From: Salinimicrobium xinjiangense DSM 19287
GTDB lineage: Bacteria; Bacteroidota; Bacteroidia; Flavobacteriales; Flavobacteriaceae
NCBI RefSeq assembly: GCF_000423585.1
Contig: NZ_KE384056.1
Location: 45,845-109,844, forward strand
Length of the DNA stretch: 64,000 nucleotides
Direction: 5' to 3'
Positions 8,761-15,686 of this stretch are shown one piece after another. A model generated the notes under the pieces. That model was not told where the DNA came from. It worked only from the letters and a program-made list of their open reading frames with translations, and did not search any database. Every line of letters begins with the position of its first letter. Position 1 is the first letter of the stretch. The position numbers and the translations under genes are program-made.

Positions 8761-9561
8761 TTACATATCTTTTGGAATAATGAAAGCTTCGATATACGTA
8801 TCAGACAAATCCTGCTTAAGTCCGGAAGAATTTCCCTTTATTCCTGCGCCTTCTGATACCATTCTTCCTCCAATAATAGCTTCTTTATAAGCTTCAATGG
8901 TAGCATTTCTGTAGGTTCTAAAATCCAACCATTTTTTATCTTGGGGCTTGTCTATAGGCGTCATTAAATGCCCAAAGTTACTTGGGTAATTCAATGATTT
9001 AAAATACCAGTAAATCTCTTTTTGGGTATCATATGCTTCAAGTATTAACCCTGGTAAACCTTGTAACTTCCACGGGCCAAATGGCAGAGGAACCTCTGTA
9101 GTGAACCAAGCGGTATAGTCCCTACCTCTAAATGAACCTGTAGCTTTTTTTGCCATATAATTTCCTATTAATTTTGTATTCTCATGGATCGTCCAGTCAA
9201 TACTTGGAATATCTTCCTTTACATAGGTAAACCCGATATCTCTGGAGAGTAGTTGGTCTTTCTCCAGATCATGGTAATAACGAAAACCTTCCTTATTTGT
9301 CACAAAGTTTCCATAAGTTTTTGCGCCATTTCCATGATCATACATTTCCATTCTATTTTGAGCTCCCCCTTCTAAGGAATCTTGACGAGTAACATAAAGC
9401 GAATTTTTAGAGTTAAATAATAAAATGGCATTGTAATCTGCACCTACCGGGCCTCCCATTCCCATACTTTGTAATTCGCCATACCTTACAATACCAGTAT
9501 GAGATTGAGCATAACCTGATAGCGTTGTAAGTAATGTGGTCAGTATAATTAAAATCTTCAT
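8761..9561 (-). CDS. GLPGLI family secreted protein
   Basis: 266 residues with a clear signal peptide (MKILIILTTLLTTLSGYAQS) and the family signature KLQGLPGLILEAYD near residue 165. GLPGLI proteins are periplasmic or surface proteins of Bacteroidota of unknown function, repeatedly found next to TonB-dependent outer-membrane proteins, exactly as here (receptor gene 4 bp downstream). Other family-like parts are the early G-x-V-x-Y strand and a Trp-rich YWYFKSLNYPS segment. The ATG at 9561 is preceded by the poly-U tail of a strong hairpin, so its expression may depend on read-through from the peptide gene. No catalytic motif is visible. Confidence 0.85.
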   Translation of the reverse strand: MKILIILTTLLTTLSGYAQSHTGIVRYGELQSMGMGGPVGADYNAILLFNSKNSLYVTRQDSLEGGAQNRMEMYDHGNGAKTYGNFVTNKEGFRYYHDLEKDQLLSRDIGFTYVKEDIPSIDWTIHENTKLIGNYMAKKATGSFRGRDYTAWFTTEVPLPFGPWKLQGLPGLILEAYDTQKEIYWYFKSLNYPSNFGHLMTPIDKPQDKKWLDFRTYRNATIEAYKEAIIGGRMVSEGAGIKGNSSGLKQDLSDTYIEAFIIPKDM

Positions 9562-9590
9562 ATATAATTTAAAATCAATTTTTTTTAAAA

Positions 9591-9623
9591 AAAAGAAGAG
9601 ATAGAGTTTCTACCTCTTCTTTT
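9591..9623 (-). terminator. Intrinsic terminator/attenuator between peptide and GLPGLI genes
   Basis: A 15-bp stem (9591-9605 with 9609-9623, one G-U type mismatch) with a 3-nt loop, followed on the minus strand by a run of about 8 U. It would let the upstream peptide be made in excess over the receptor genes. Confidence 0.7.
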
Positions 9624-9638
9624 CCTTTGTTAGAAAAT

Positions 9639-9833
9639 TTAGTCGCATGAATCTTGATACTGTTGTACAAGATCGGCGGCATAATCACAATTTACTGTCC
9701 CTTCATAATCTGTACGACCATCACCGTCGCAATCATACCTAACTGTACAATTTGAATCTAAGAAATGCTCTTCAGCAGAGAATTCTCCTAAAGATTCTGG
9801 TGATCCGAAGGAAGTTAAACCGGAAAATAGCAT
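9639..9833 (-). CDS. Small Cys/Asp-rich putative secreted peptide with Ca-binding-like loop
   Basis: 64 codons from the ATG at 9833. The mature part has four Cys and the loop DCDGDGRTD, which fits the D-x-D-G-D-G-x-x-D pattern of dockerin/thrombospondin-3-like calcium loops. The N-terminus MLFSGLTSFGSPES lacks the basic residues of a normal signal peptide, but a second ATG at 9850 (MNKLL) lies 17 nt upstream, and one extra T in the TTTT run at 9834-9837 would join both into a standard signal. So either a base is missing here or the short start is used. It heads the peptide-GLPGLI-receptor set with its own -7 box. I do not recognise a family. Confidence 0.5.
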   Translation of the reverse strand: MLFSGLTSFGSPESLGEFSAEEHFLDSNCTVRYDCDGDGRTDYEGTVNCDYAADLVQQYQDSCD

Positions 9834-9876
9834 AAAAGTAATTTGTTCATAATAAAATGATTTAAATTAATAATCT

Positions 9877-9884
9877 CAAATATA
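9877..9884 (-). promoter_or_regulatory. -7 box for the peptide-GLPGLI-receptor set
   Basis: TATATTTG on the minus strand, a perfect TAnnTTTG match 27-34 bases before the upstream ATG at 9850. No good -33 TTG at the usual distance. Confidence 0.4.
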
Positions 9885-9945
9885 TAATCTCAAATTTTTT
9901 GATCTCGACTAAAACACCGTACAATTTGTACGGGTATTCGTTTGA

Positions 9946-10615
9946 TTATCTAGATAATTTGATTTTGACTATGCCACCGGAAAATTCAGACCCAAACCTT
10001 GCTGAGGGAGTTGTCATTACTTCCACCTTATCAATGTTCTTCAGGCTTAGGGCCTGAAGAATGGAATAGAGGATTCTAAACCATTTTTATAGACTTTAGT
10101 GCTCAGGCTGTTATTAATCAACAGCCCATTTTACTCGTCTTAACTAGAGTGGGCACATCATTTAAAGCTTCCGTCGGTTCAGCATTTTTTAGATAATTTG
10201 AAGAACGAACTTTGTAAGTTGTTTTATTAACTTCGGTTATCATACTCTTGTCACCTAAGACCATTACCTCTTCCAATTGTTTTTCATCTTCTTCGTCAAG
10301 AGAAATGGTTATTGATTCAGTTTGTGCTTTTTTCTCACTCTTCTTGGTTTTTGCTTTGAGGCCGAAAAAGGTGACCTTGAGATAAACCAGAGAGTCTTTC
10401 ATTTCCTTTTGAACTGGAAGTAACCGTTGGAATTGGTCACAGCAGAGGATAATCTTTTTTCAGTGTCATTGAGTAATTCCACAACAGCCGCTTCTAAAAT
10501 TTTCCTTTTACTTAAAACCGTTATGTTTAGATCGGAATTGTTCGATGGCTTCTACTGAGAAAACCCCCAATTGACATATCAAAAACAAAACGGCAAAGAG
10601 AATGGATTGCAGGGG
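9946..10615 (-). pseudogene. Decayed TonB-dependent receptor (N-terminal part)
   Basis: Reading the minus strand with frame changes gives a signal-like segment (SILFAVLFLICQLGVFS, ~10600-10550), a CarboxypepD_reg domain (ITVLSKRKILEAAVVELLND then SNGYFQF, ~10540-10405; YLKVTFFG, ~10390), a plug region (LEEVMVLGDKSMITEVNKTTY, EALNDVPTL) and, further left, KVYKNGLESSIPFF and LKNIDKVEVMTTPSARFGSE. At least four frameshifts are needed, each explained by one missing base, and the barrel is absent after a stop at 9946. It is a relative of the intact receptor downstream, probably an older copy of the same set. The 94-codon frame 10118-10402 is only a fragment of it. Confidence 0.7.
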
Positions 10616-10869
10616 AAGATTACGGCACGAGCCCCCTGGTGATAGAGCTAAGAGAAAAGAATGGAAATAGGTTTTTAAACTTGGAGGTCCAAAAGATCTA
10701 AAAAATTGGGTTTTGAATTACTGAATTTGATCCGGAATGACAAATTAAAATCCGCTAAAGAAGTAAGTTCTTTCGGGAGGAGGGTGTGCTTCAACAACCG
10801 TAATTTGGCTTTGTCCGGTTGATGAATGGATCCATGCCTGTTCGAGGTCAGCCGTTTATGAAATACGGA

Positions 10870-11595
10870 ATGAGCATTAGCACATGCATTATAAATTGTG
10901 AAAAGTCTGTAAGGCTGAAAATTACAAAACTCCTGAAGGAATATGGAGAATTTTCTTGTTTAGGCAATTCGGAGACCTATGATCAATCTTTTGATTTTAT
11001 CCTAAAAACCACTCCGGATGTCATCCTTATAGATCTTAATGAACGAATAAATTTTTGTCATTCTCCCGTGCAACTTATCCGGGAACTATATCAATATCTT
11101 GATTACTCTCCCTTTTTAATTGCCATTTCTGACTCCAGGGATAAAGCATATGAAGCAATTAAGTTAGGTTGTTCTGATTACCTGCTCACTCCTATGACAG
11201 ATTTGGACCTCAGAAAAAGTTTATTTAGGATTAAAAAAAGGGTTAGAAATTCTAGTGAAGGCAAAATTTGCCTAAGGTCATATTCAGATTATCAGTTTCT
11301 GGACCTGAACGAAATTCTTTTTCTTAAGGCGGATGGTAACACCACTGATTTTATAATGTTAGAGAAAAAGAAGATTACTGCCTTTAAGCCAATTAAAAAT
11401 TTTGAATCTATTCTACCGAGGAATTTCTTGAGAGTACATAAAAGTTACATCATAAATACTGATTTACTTCTGCGCATAAATTTTGCAAAATTAAGATTGA
11501 CTTTACCTGAAGAACATGTTATTCCTTTTTCAAGAGCTCATAAAAGTCAACTGACTTTGTTAAAGGAAACCTTTTTTAGTCTTGAGGCGGTTTAG
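10870..11595 (+). CDS. LytTR-family response regulator
   Basis: 241 residues from the ATG at 10870, chosen because receiver domains begin within a few residues of the first strand (CIINCEKS); upstream in-frame ATGs at 10822, 10834 and 10858 would add an unlikely leader. Receiver domain residues ~1-120 with the phospho-acceptor-like DVILIDLNE, but the acidic pair of the first loop (normally DD/DE) is NCE here, so phosphorylation may be weak. LytTR DNA-binding domain ~135-240 (FLKADGNTTDF, NFLRVHKSYIIN). It stands between the decayed receptor and the lipoprotein/kinase genes; no LytS-type kinase is adjacent. Confidence 0.8.
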   Translation: MSISTCIINCEKSVRLKITKLLKEYGEFSCLGNSETYDQSFDFILKTTPDVILIDLNERINFCHSPVQLIRELYQYLDYSPFLIAISDSRDKAYEAIKLGCSDYLLTPMTDLDLRKSLFRIKKRVRNSSEGKICLRSYSDYQFLDLNEILFLKADGNTTDFIMLEKKKITAFKPIKNFESILPRNFLRVHKSYIINTDLLLRINFAKLRLTLPEEHVIPFSRAHKSQLTLLKETFFSLEAV

Positions 11596-11842
11596 ATAAA
11601 ACCGCACCGTTAATCCTCAAAATAATACCGTTTGAGCCTGATTGAGGCCAGTTCAGGAGTTAGCCCCTATTGCCGGGTAAGAAGACCTCATTAACACCAT
11701 ACATTTGAACTGTTAACAGAGCTTTAAGAGCTGACAAGAATTCCTCTTTCAGCTACTCGAATTCGAATTTTTTCATTGTGAACAAAAATGGTCAGGTCTA
11801 CCTGATTATGAAATTTTTATTAATCGAAATCAAATGTAAAAA

Positions 11843-12010
11843 ATGAAAAAAATCAAATTCCTATTGTTCAGTCTTCCTTTATTAACTTTTCTTGCTTCTT
11901 GTGAACCTGAAGAAATACCAACTGAAATTTCCATCCAAGAAGTTACACCTAGTGAAATTTATGCTGATTCGGGTGAAGAAGGAGCTCCTATTGATGACAA
12001 AAAGGATTAA
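11843..12010 (+). CDS. Small lipoprotein (55 aa) before the sensor kinase
   Basis: ATG at 11843, TAA at 12008-12010. An N-terminal lysine pair and hydrophobic core end in the lipobox LASC; the mature part is only ~36 residues, very acidic (EPEEIPTEISIQEVTPSE, then GEEGAPIDDKKD). A rho-independent terminator follows directly and the kinase gene begins 50 bp further. Acidic short lipoproteins before TPR-type kinases occur in flavobacteria, but I know no function. It could be an accessory or a ligand of the kinase, a guess from position. Confidence 0.65.
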   Translation: MKKIKFLLFSLPLLTFLASCEPEEIPTEISIQEVTPSEIYADSGEEGAPIDDKKD

Positions 12011-12026
12011 TGATTAGATCCTTTTG

Positions 12027-12050
12027 AAAAGGCCCTATACGGGCCTTTTT
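12027..12050 (+). terminator. Intrinsic terminator after the small lipoprotein gene
   Basis: AAAAGGCCC, loop TATAC, GGGCCTTTTT. It argues that kinase translation begins after it, not at the TTG at 12024 inside it. Confidence 0.8.
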
Positions 12051-12054
12051 CTTT

Positions 12055-12062
12055 TATATTTG
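12055..12062 (+). promoter_or_regulatory. -7-like box at the kinase start
   Basis: TATATTTG, a perfect TAnnTTTG match, but it overlaps the best candidate start codon (TTG at 12060), and no -33 TTG lies at the right spacing. Either the promoter or the start is misassigned. Confidence 0.3.
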
Positions 12063-14090
12063 TTTTTAAATCTTTTTAAAATTAAAAGTTATATTCTCCT
12101 TTTTTCCGCTTTTCTTTTGCTCCACCTCTCAAGCTGTACTGAGAGAAAGTCTTCCTATAATACGGATATAAAACAGGAGTTGGCGAAATCTGAAAAGTTA
12201 AAGGAGAAAATTTTTTCTGATCCTTCCAAGAGTGATTCTGTACTGAACGAAATCTTGTCGCTTAGTCAAGACTCTATTAAATCCAAAGTTTTATATGATA
12301 TTTCCTATAATTTTTATTCTAAAAGGGATTCTCTGAATTTTCGGTTGTGGAATAAAATAACCCTCCACCATTCCCTAAACTCCGGAGACACTGCGCGTGT
12401 TGCAGAAAGTTATTGGGACCTTGCAAATTTTTTTTATAAAGAAAAGATCCTGGACAGTTCGTACTATTACTATAATGTGGCCTTTGATTTATATGAGCAA
12501 GTAAATGATGACTACCACGCTGCGAGAATGTTGATTAATCTGGCCACTATTCAAAAGGATATAAAGGATTACCAGACCAGTGAGATTACTGCGATTCGGG
12601 CGTTGTCCAAATTACGCCCGTTGAAAAAGAAATATCAGCTGTACTTGACCTATAATATATTAGGAATAACAAACAATCATCTTGAGCAATATAATGAAGC
12701 CTTAAACTTTCACGAAAAAGCTTTACAAGTAGCTGAGGATTTGGGTGATGGAACGTTAAAAGCGCTGACTTTGAATAATATCGGAGTTGTCTATAAAAAC
12801 CTGGAGCAATATCCTGAAGCAATTAGAAGCTATAAAGCAGCTCAAGGAGTAGACAGTCTACAAAAAAAATATCCGGAACTTCATGCAATGTTAATAGATA
12901 ATCTGGCATATGCTCGATTTATGAGCAAGGACTATGTAAATGTTGAAAAGGACCTTCTTAGGTCTCTTGCCTTAAGAAAAGAAATTGATCATTTCTCCGG
13001 TATTGCCACGAGTTATCTTCATTTGGGAGATTACTACTTAAATTTTTCGGATACTTCAAGGGCATATCAGAACTATGTTGAGAGCAGGGAAATTGCTATT
13101 GACAAGAAATTGAATGAGGAATTTCTTGAGTCAACTTTAGCTTTAGCCAAAATAGGGGGAGGAAGATCGCAGGAGTTTTATAATGATTACATTGAGAAAT
13201 CAACCGAATTTTTGCAGGAAGAAAGAGCGGTAAAGAACCGATTTGCTAAGATTCGCTTTCAGACTGATGAGCTGATTGCGGAAACCAAGCGCCTTACACA
13301 ACAAAGGGTTTGGATTACAGTGGTTTCTGTACTGGTAATTATGTTCTTGTTGCTACTCTATTATTTGAGGGTACAACAGACTAAAAATAGGGCATTAGTT
13401 TATGAGCGGGAACAAAGGATCGCCAATGAAGAAATATATAAGTTAATGCTAAAGCAGCAGTCGAAGTTAGAAGAAGGCAGGCAACAGGAAAGGGAAAGAA
13501 TTTCTTCAGACTTGCATGACGGTGTGCTGGGCAGGCTATATGGTACGCGTTTAAGTTTAGAATTTCTCAATATAGAAATGTCCCAGGAAGAATTGAATAA
13601 ATTCAGCGCTCTTACAACTGAACTTCAAAAAATCGAGAAAGAGGTCCGGGAAATTTCACACGATTTAGTTTCAGAAAATTTTTTCAAGGATTCAAGTTTT
13701 GTTAATTTAATGGAAAACCTCCTGGAGGAAAGAAATAAGCTTGGGATTACAACTTTTAATTTTCAAAATTCTCCGGGCATCAGATGGGAAGACTTGAATG
13801 AAGAGGTGAAGTTAGACTTATACCGGATTGTCCAGGAAGGGACACAGAACATCGTAAAGCATTCCGGCGCAAAAGAAGCCTGGATTGCCCTTTGGGAGGA
13901 AGACTCTAAAATAATGTTGATCATTAGAGACAATGGGAGTGGGTTTTCTAAGGGTGAGGAGAAAAATGGTATAGGTTTAAAAAATACTAGGTCAAGAATT
14001 AAAAAATGGAATGGAGAACTTTTTATAACTGCTTCACCAGGACAAGGAACAGAGATAAGAATCGAGTTACTGATTGAAAATGGAGTATAA
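12060..14090 (+). CDS. TPR-containing sensor histidine kinase (HisKA_3)
   Basis: About 676 residues. No in-frame ATG precedes the signal peptide, so a TTG at 12060 is proposed; a TTG at 12024 lies inside the preceding terminator. Lipoprotein signal ending LSSC, then 6-7 tetratricopeptide repeats (e.g. LTLNNIGVVYKNLEQYPEAI), a membrane helix encoded around 13310-13370 (VVSVLVIMFLLLLYYL), a coiled linker, the HisKA_3 phospho-acceptor DLHDGV (13509-13526) and a HATPase domain (QEGTQNIVKHSGA, IRDNGSGF, NGIGLKNTRSRI). The TPR part is therefore outside the cytoplasm and probably senses a protein or peptide. The cognate regulator begins 1 bp after its stop. Confidence 0.85.
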   Translation: MFLNLFKIKSYILLFSAFLLLHLSSCTERKSSYNTDIKQELAKSEKLKEKIFSDPSKSDSVLNEILSLSQDSIKSKVLYDISYNFYSKRDSLNFRLWNKITLHHSLNSGDTARVAESYWDLANFFYKEKILDSSYYYYNVAFDLYEQVNDDYHAARMLINLATIQKDIKDYQTSEITAIRALSKLRPLKKKYQLYLTYNILGITNNHLEQYNEALNFHEKALQVAEDLGDGTLKALTLNNIGVVYKNLEQYPEAIRSYKAAQGVDSLQKKYPELHAMLIDNLAYARFMSKDYVNVEKDLLRSLALRKEIDHFSGIATSYLHLGDYYLNFSDTSRAYQNYVESREIAIDKKLNEEFLESTLALAKIGGGRSQEFYNDYIEKSTEFLQEERAVKNRFAKIRFQTDELIAETKRLTQQRVWITVVSVLVIMFLLLLYYLRVQQTKNRALVYEREQRIANEEIYKLMLKQQSKLEEGRQQERERISSDLHDGVLGRLYGTRLSLEFLNIEMSQEELNKFSALTTELQKIEKEVREISHDLVSENFFKDSSFVNLMENLLEERNKLGITTFNFQNSPGIRWEDLNEEVKLDLYRIVQEGTQNIVKHSGAKEAWIALWEEDSKIMLIIRDNGSGFSKGEEKNGIGLKNTRSRIKKWNGELFITASPGQGTEIRIELLIENGV

Positions 14091-14091
14091 A

Positions 14092-14762
14092 ATGAAAGCT
14101 TTTAATGTAGTTATTGTCGACGATCACCCTTTAATAACTGATTCTTATAAGACAGCTATAGAAAAGATATTTTCTTCCGGAGATATTATAACTAACGTCA
14201 CCATTCATAACAATCTGGATTCTGCTTTAGACGATTTCAAAAACTCCACTGTCTTTTCTGAAGCAGATCTAATTTTTTTGGATATCCAATTACCCCCCTC
14301 TAAAGATGACAAAGTATTTTCAGGTGAAGATTTAGGCGTTAAGATCAGGAAGAATGAGCTTTCTGCCAAAATAGTAATTTCTACCTCTTTAAATGATAAT
14401 TTCAGAATCCATGGATTATTAAAGAGTATTAATCCTGAAGGTTTCCTGATAAAGAACGATATCAATAAAACTGAGTTGTTAATTGCCATTGACAAGGTTA
14501 TACATACACCTCCTTACTACAGCCATACGGTTCTTCAGTTAATGCGTGATCAAGTAAGTTCGGATATTGTTTTGGATGCAAATGACAGGAAGATATTATT
14601 CGAGCTTTCCATAGGCACAAAACTTAAGGATTGCAAAAGGTAATCCCATTGTCCTTAAGCGGAATCGAAAAGAAGCGGCGCAATCTTAAAATTCTTTTCG
14701 GCGTTGAAGAAGAAGGGGATCGTTCCCTTGTACTTAAGGCCAGAGAAAAGGGTTTTCTGTAA
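14092..14762 (+). pseudogene. NarL/FixJ-type response regulator, frameshifted in its DNA-binding domain
   Basis: Starts with ATG at 14092 (MKAFNVVIVDDHP), 1 bp after the kinase stop; an upstream in-frame TTG at 14074 overlaps the kinase. The receiver domain is complete (IVDDHP, LIFLDIQLP, then VISTS). The current frame stops at 14643 after KLKDCKR. Adding one base in GATTG near 14629-14632 (to GATTTG) restores the usual helix-turn-helix: KVIPLSLSGIEK, NLKILFGVEEEGD, ending KAREKGFL at a stop in 14760-14762. So the gene is either a recent loss-of-function allele or carries a sequencing error. If real, the regulator cannot bind DNA normally. Confidence 0.8.
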
Positions 14763-14950
14763 GAAGCTTAAGGACTTTTTTCACCTGGAATTTCCAGATT
14801 TTGAGGCTAGAGATGAGTCTCTTAATTTAAATATATTCCTGAATATCATATTTCTAAGTGCAAGTCATGCGCAGCAGTCTTCAACGTGTATTTTGTATTG
14901 CATTTCGACTGCTTAATCTGTGATCTTCCATACCTGGATATAATTTCATG

Positions 14951-14979
14951 AAAAACACTTACTATAAGTAAGGGTTTTT
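14951..14979 (+). terminator. Intrinsic terminator after the kinase/regulator pair
   Basis: AAAAACACTTACT pairs with AGTAAGGGTTTTT over a 3-nt loop with one mismatch; U-run on both strands. It insulates the ubiquitin-like operon from the upstream genes. Confidence 0.7.
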
Positions 14980-15004
14980 CGTTTCCTCAGCAACTATTCT
15001 GACA

Positions 15005-15012
15005 TACTTTTG
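15005..15012 (+). promoter_or_regulatory. -7 box of the ubiquitin-like operon
   Basis: TACTTTTG fits TAnnTTTG exactly, right after a terminator and 34 bp before the first start codon. The -33 element is weak. Confidence 0.45.
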
Positions 15013-15046
15013 GGCTCAAATATCATATGCTAAAATCCATAAGAAG

Positions 15047-15298
15047 ATGAATAAAAAATGGAAGTTTAAAATAGAAGAAGAAACCCACGACTGGGATAAA
15101 CAATTAATAACAGGAGCAGAAGTTAGACAAGTTGGGCCGGGAATTCCTGATAACATGGATCTTTTTTTGAAGCGGCAGGGACGGCCCGGCCAGCTTGTAA
15201 AGAATGATGATAAAATAGACTTGGACGAAAAGGGAATAGAAAAGTTTTATTCTCAGGAATCAAGTTCGGAAGCTGGAATTTATGGCTCTATTATTTGA
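15047..15298 (+). CDS. Ubiquitin-like protein (multiubiquitin family, single domain)
   Basis: 83 residues. The order of strands and motifs matches the bacterial multiubiquitin beta-grasp domain: WKFKIEEETHDWDKQLITG at the start, the conserved G-x-P-x-x-MDLFLKR turn, and the terminal DDKIDLDEKGIEKFYSQ. Only one domain is present, whereas many relatives carry two or more. The tail ESSSEAGIYGSII has no Gly-Gly end, so a mature C-terminus would need trimming, plausibly by the JAB domain or DUF6527 protein of the same operon. Its last 17 bp overlap the E2 gene, so translation is coupled. Family assignment rests on visible motifs and on the operon. Confidence 0.8.
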   Translation: MNKKWKFKIEEETHDWDKQLITGAEVRQVGPGIPDNMDLFLKRQGRPGQLVKNDDKIDLDEKGIEKFYSQESSSEAGIYGSII

Positions 15299-15686
15299 GG
15301 ATGATTACGAACTACTGAAGAGTTCGGGTTTGGTCATAGAAGAGGATGAAGCTAAAAGGTTTTTAGTAATCAAGAATTATCCTGTTCAGCCGGATTTGTA
15401 TCTCGTCGGGGGGCAGCCAATCACTGAGCTTGAGGTTCTATTAATTATCCCTCCGAATTACAATACGAGTGGGGGAGATATGTTTTGGACTTATCCCCGT
15501 ATTTCAAGAGCTAATGGAATGATCATTCCTAATTATGGAGGTGATCCGCGAATTCACGCCGGAAAATCTTTTGACAGATGGTCGAGACATTTCAAACCCG
15601 GATCCTGGAGGCCGAAAATTGACAATGTCCAGAAGATTCTCAGTAGAGTAGAATGGGCTCTGAGGAACCCTCAGGTAACCGGATAG
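15282..15686 (+). CDS. E2-like protein (prokaryotic E2 family E), no cysteine
   Basis: 134 residues from an ATG that overlaps the Ubl stop. The centre carries the UBC-fold signature of the bacterial family: VLLIIPPNYN, GGDMFWTYPRI, then HAGKSFDRWSRHF and a final helix (NVQKILSRVEWALRNP). In ubiquitin pathways an E2 accepts the Ubl on a cysteine; this sequence contains no cysteine at all, so it cannot form a thioester. It might hold or position the Ubl, or use Ser/Asp/His chemistry. The gene sits between the Ubl and E1 genes with overlaps at both ends, so it is made together with them and is unlikely to be dead. Confidence 0.8.
   Translation: MALLFEDDYELLKSSGLVIEEDEAKRFLVIKNYPVQPDLYLVGGQPITELEVLLIIPPNYNTSGGDMFWTYPRISRANGMIIPNYGGDPRIHAGKSFDRWSRHFKPGSWRPKIDNVQKILSRVEWALRNPQVTG

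Noticed and set aside
12024-12059. TTG at 12024 as start of the sensor kinase
   Set aside because: It lies within the stem of the intrinsic terminator of the preceding lipoprotein gene; the signal peptide fits a start at 12060 better.
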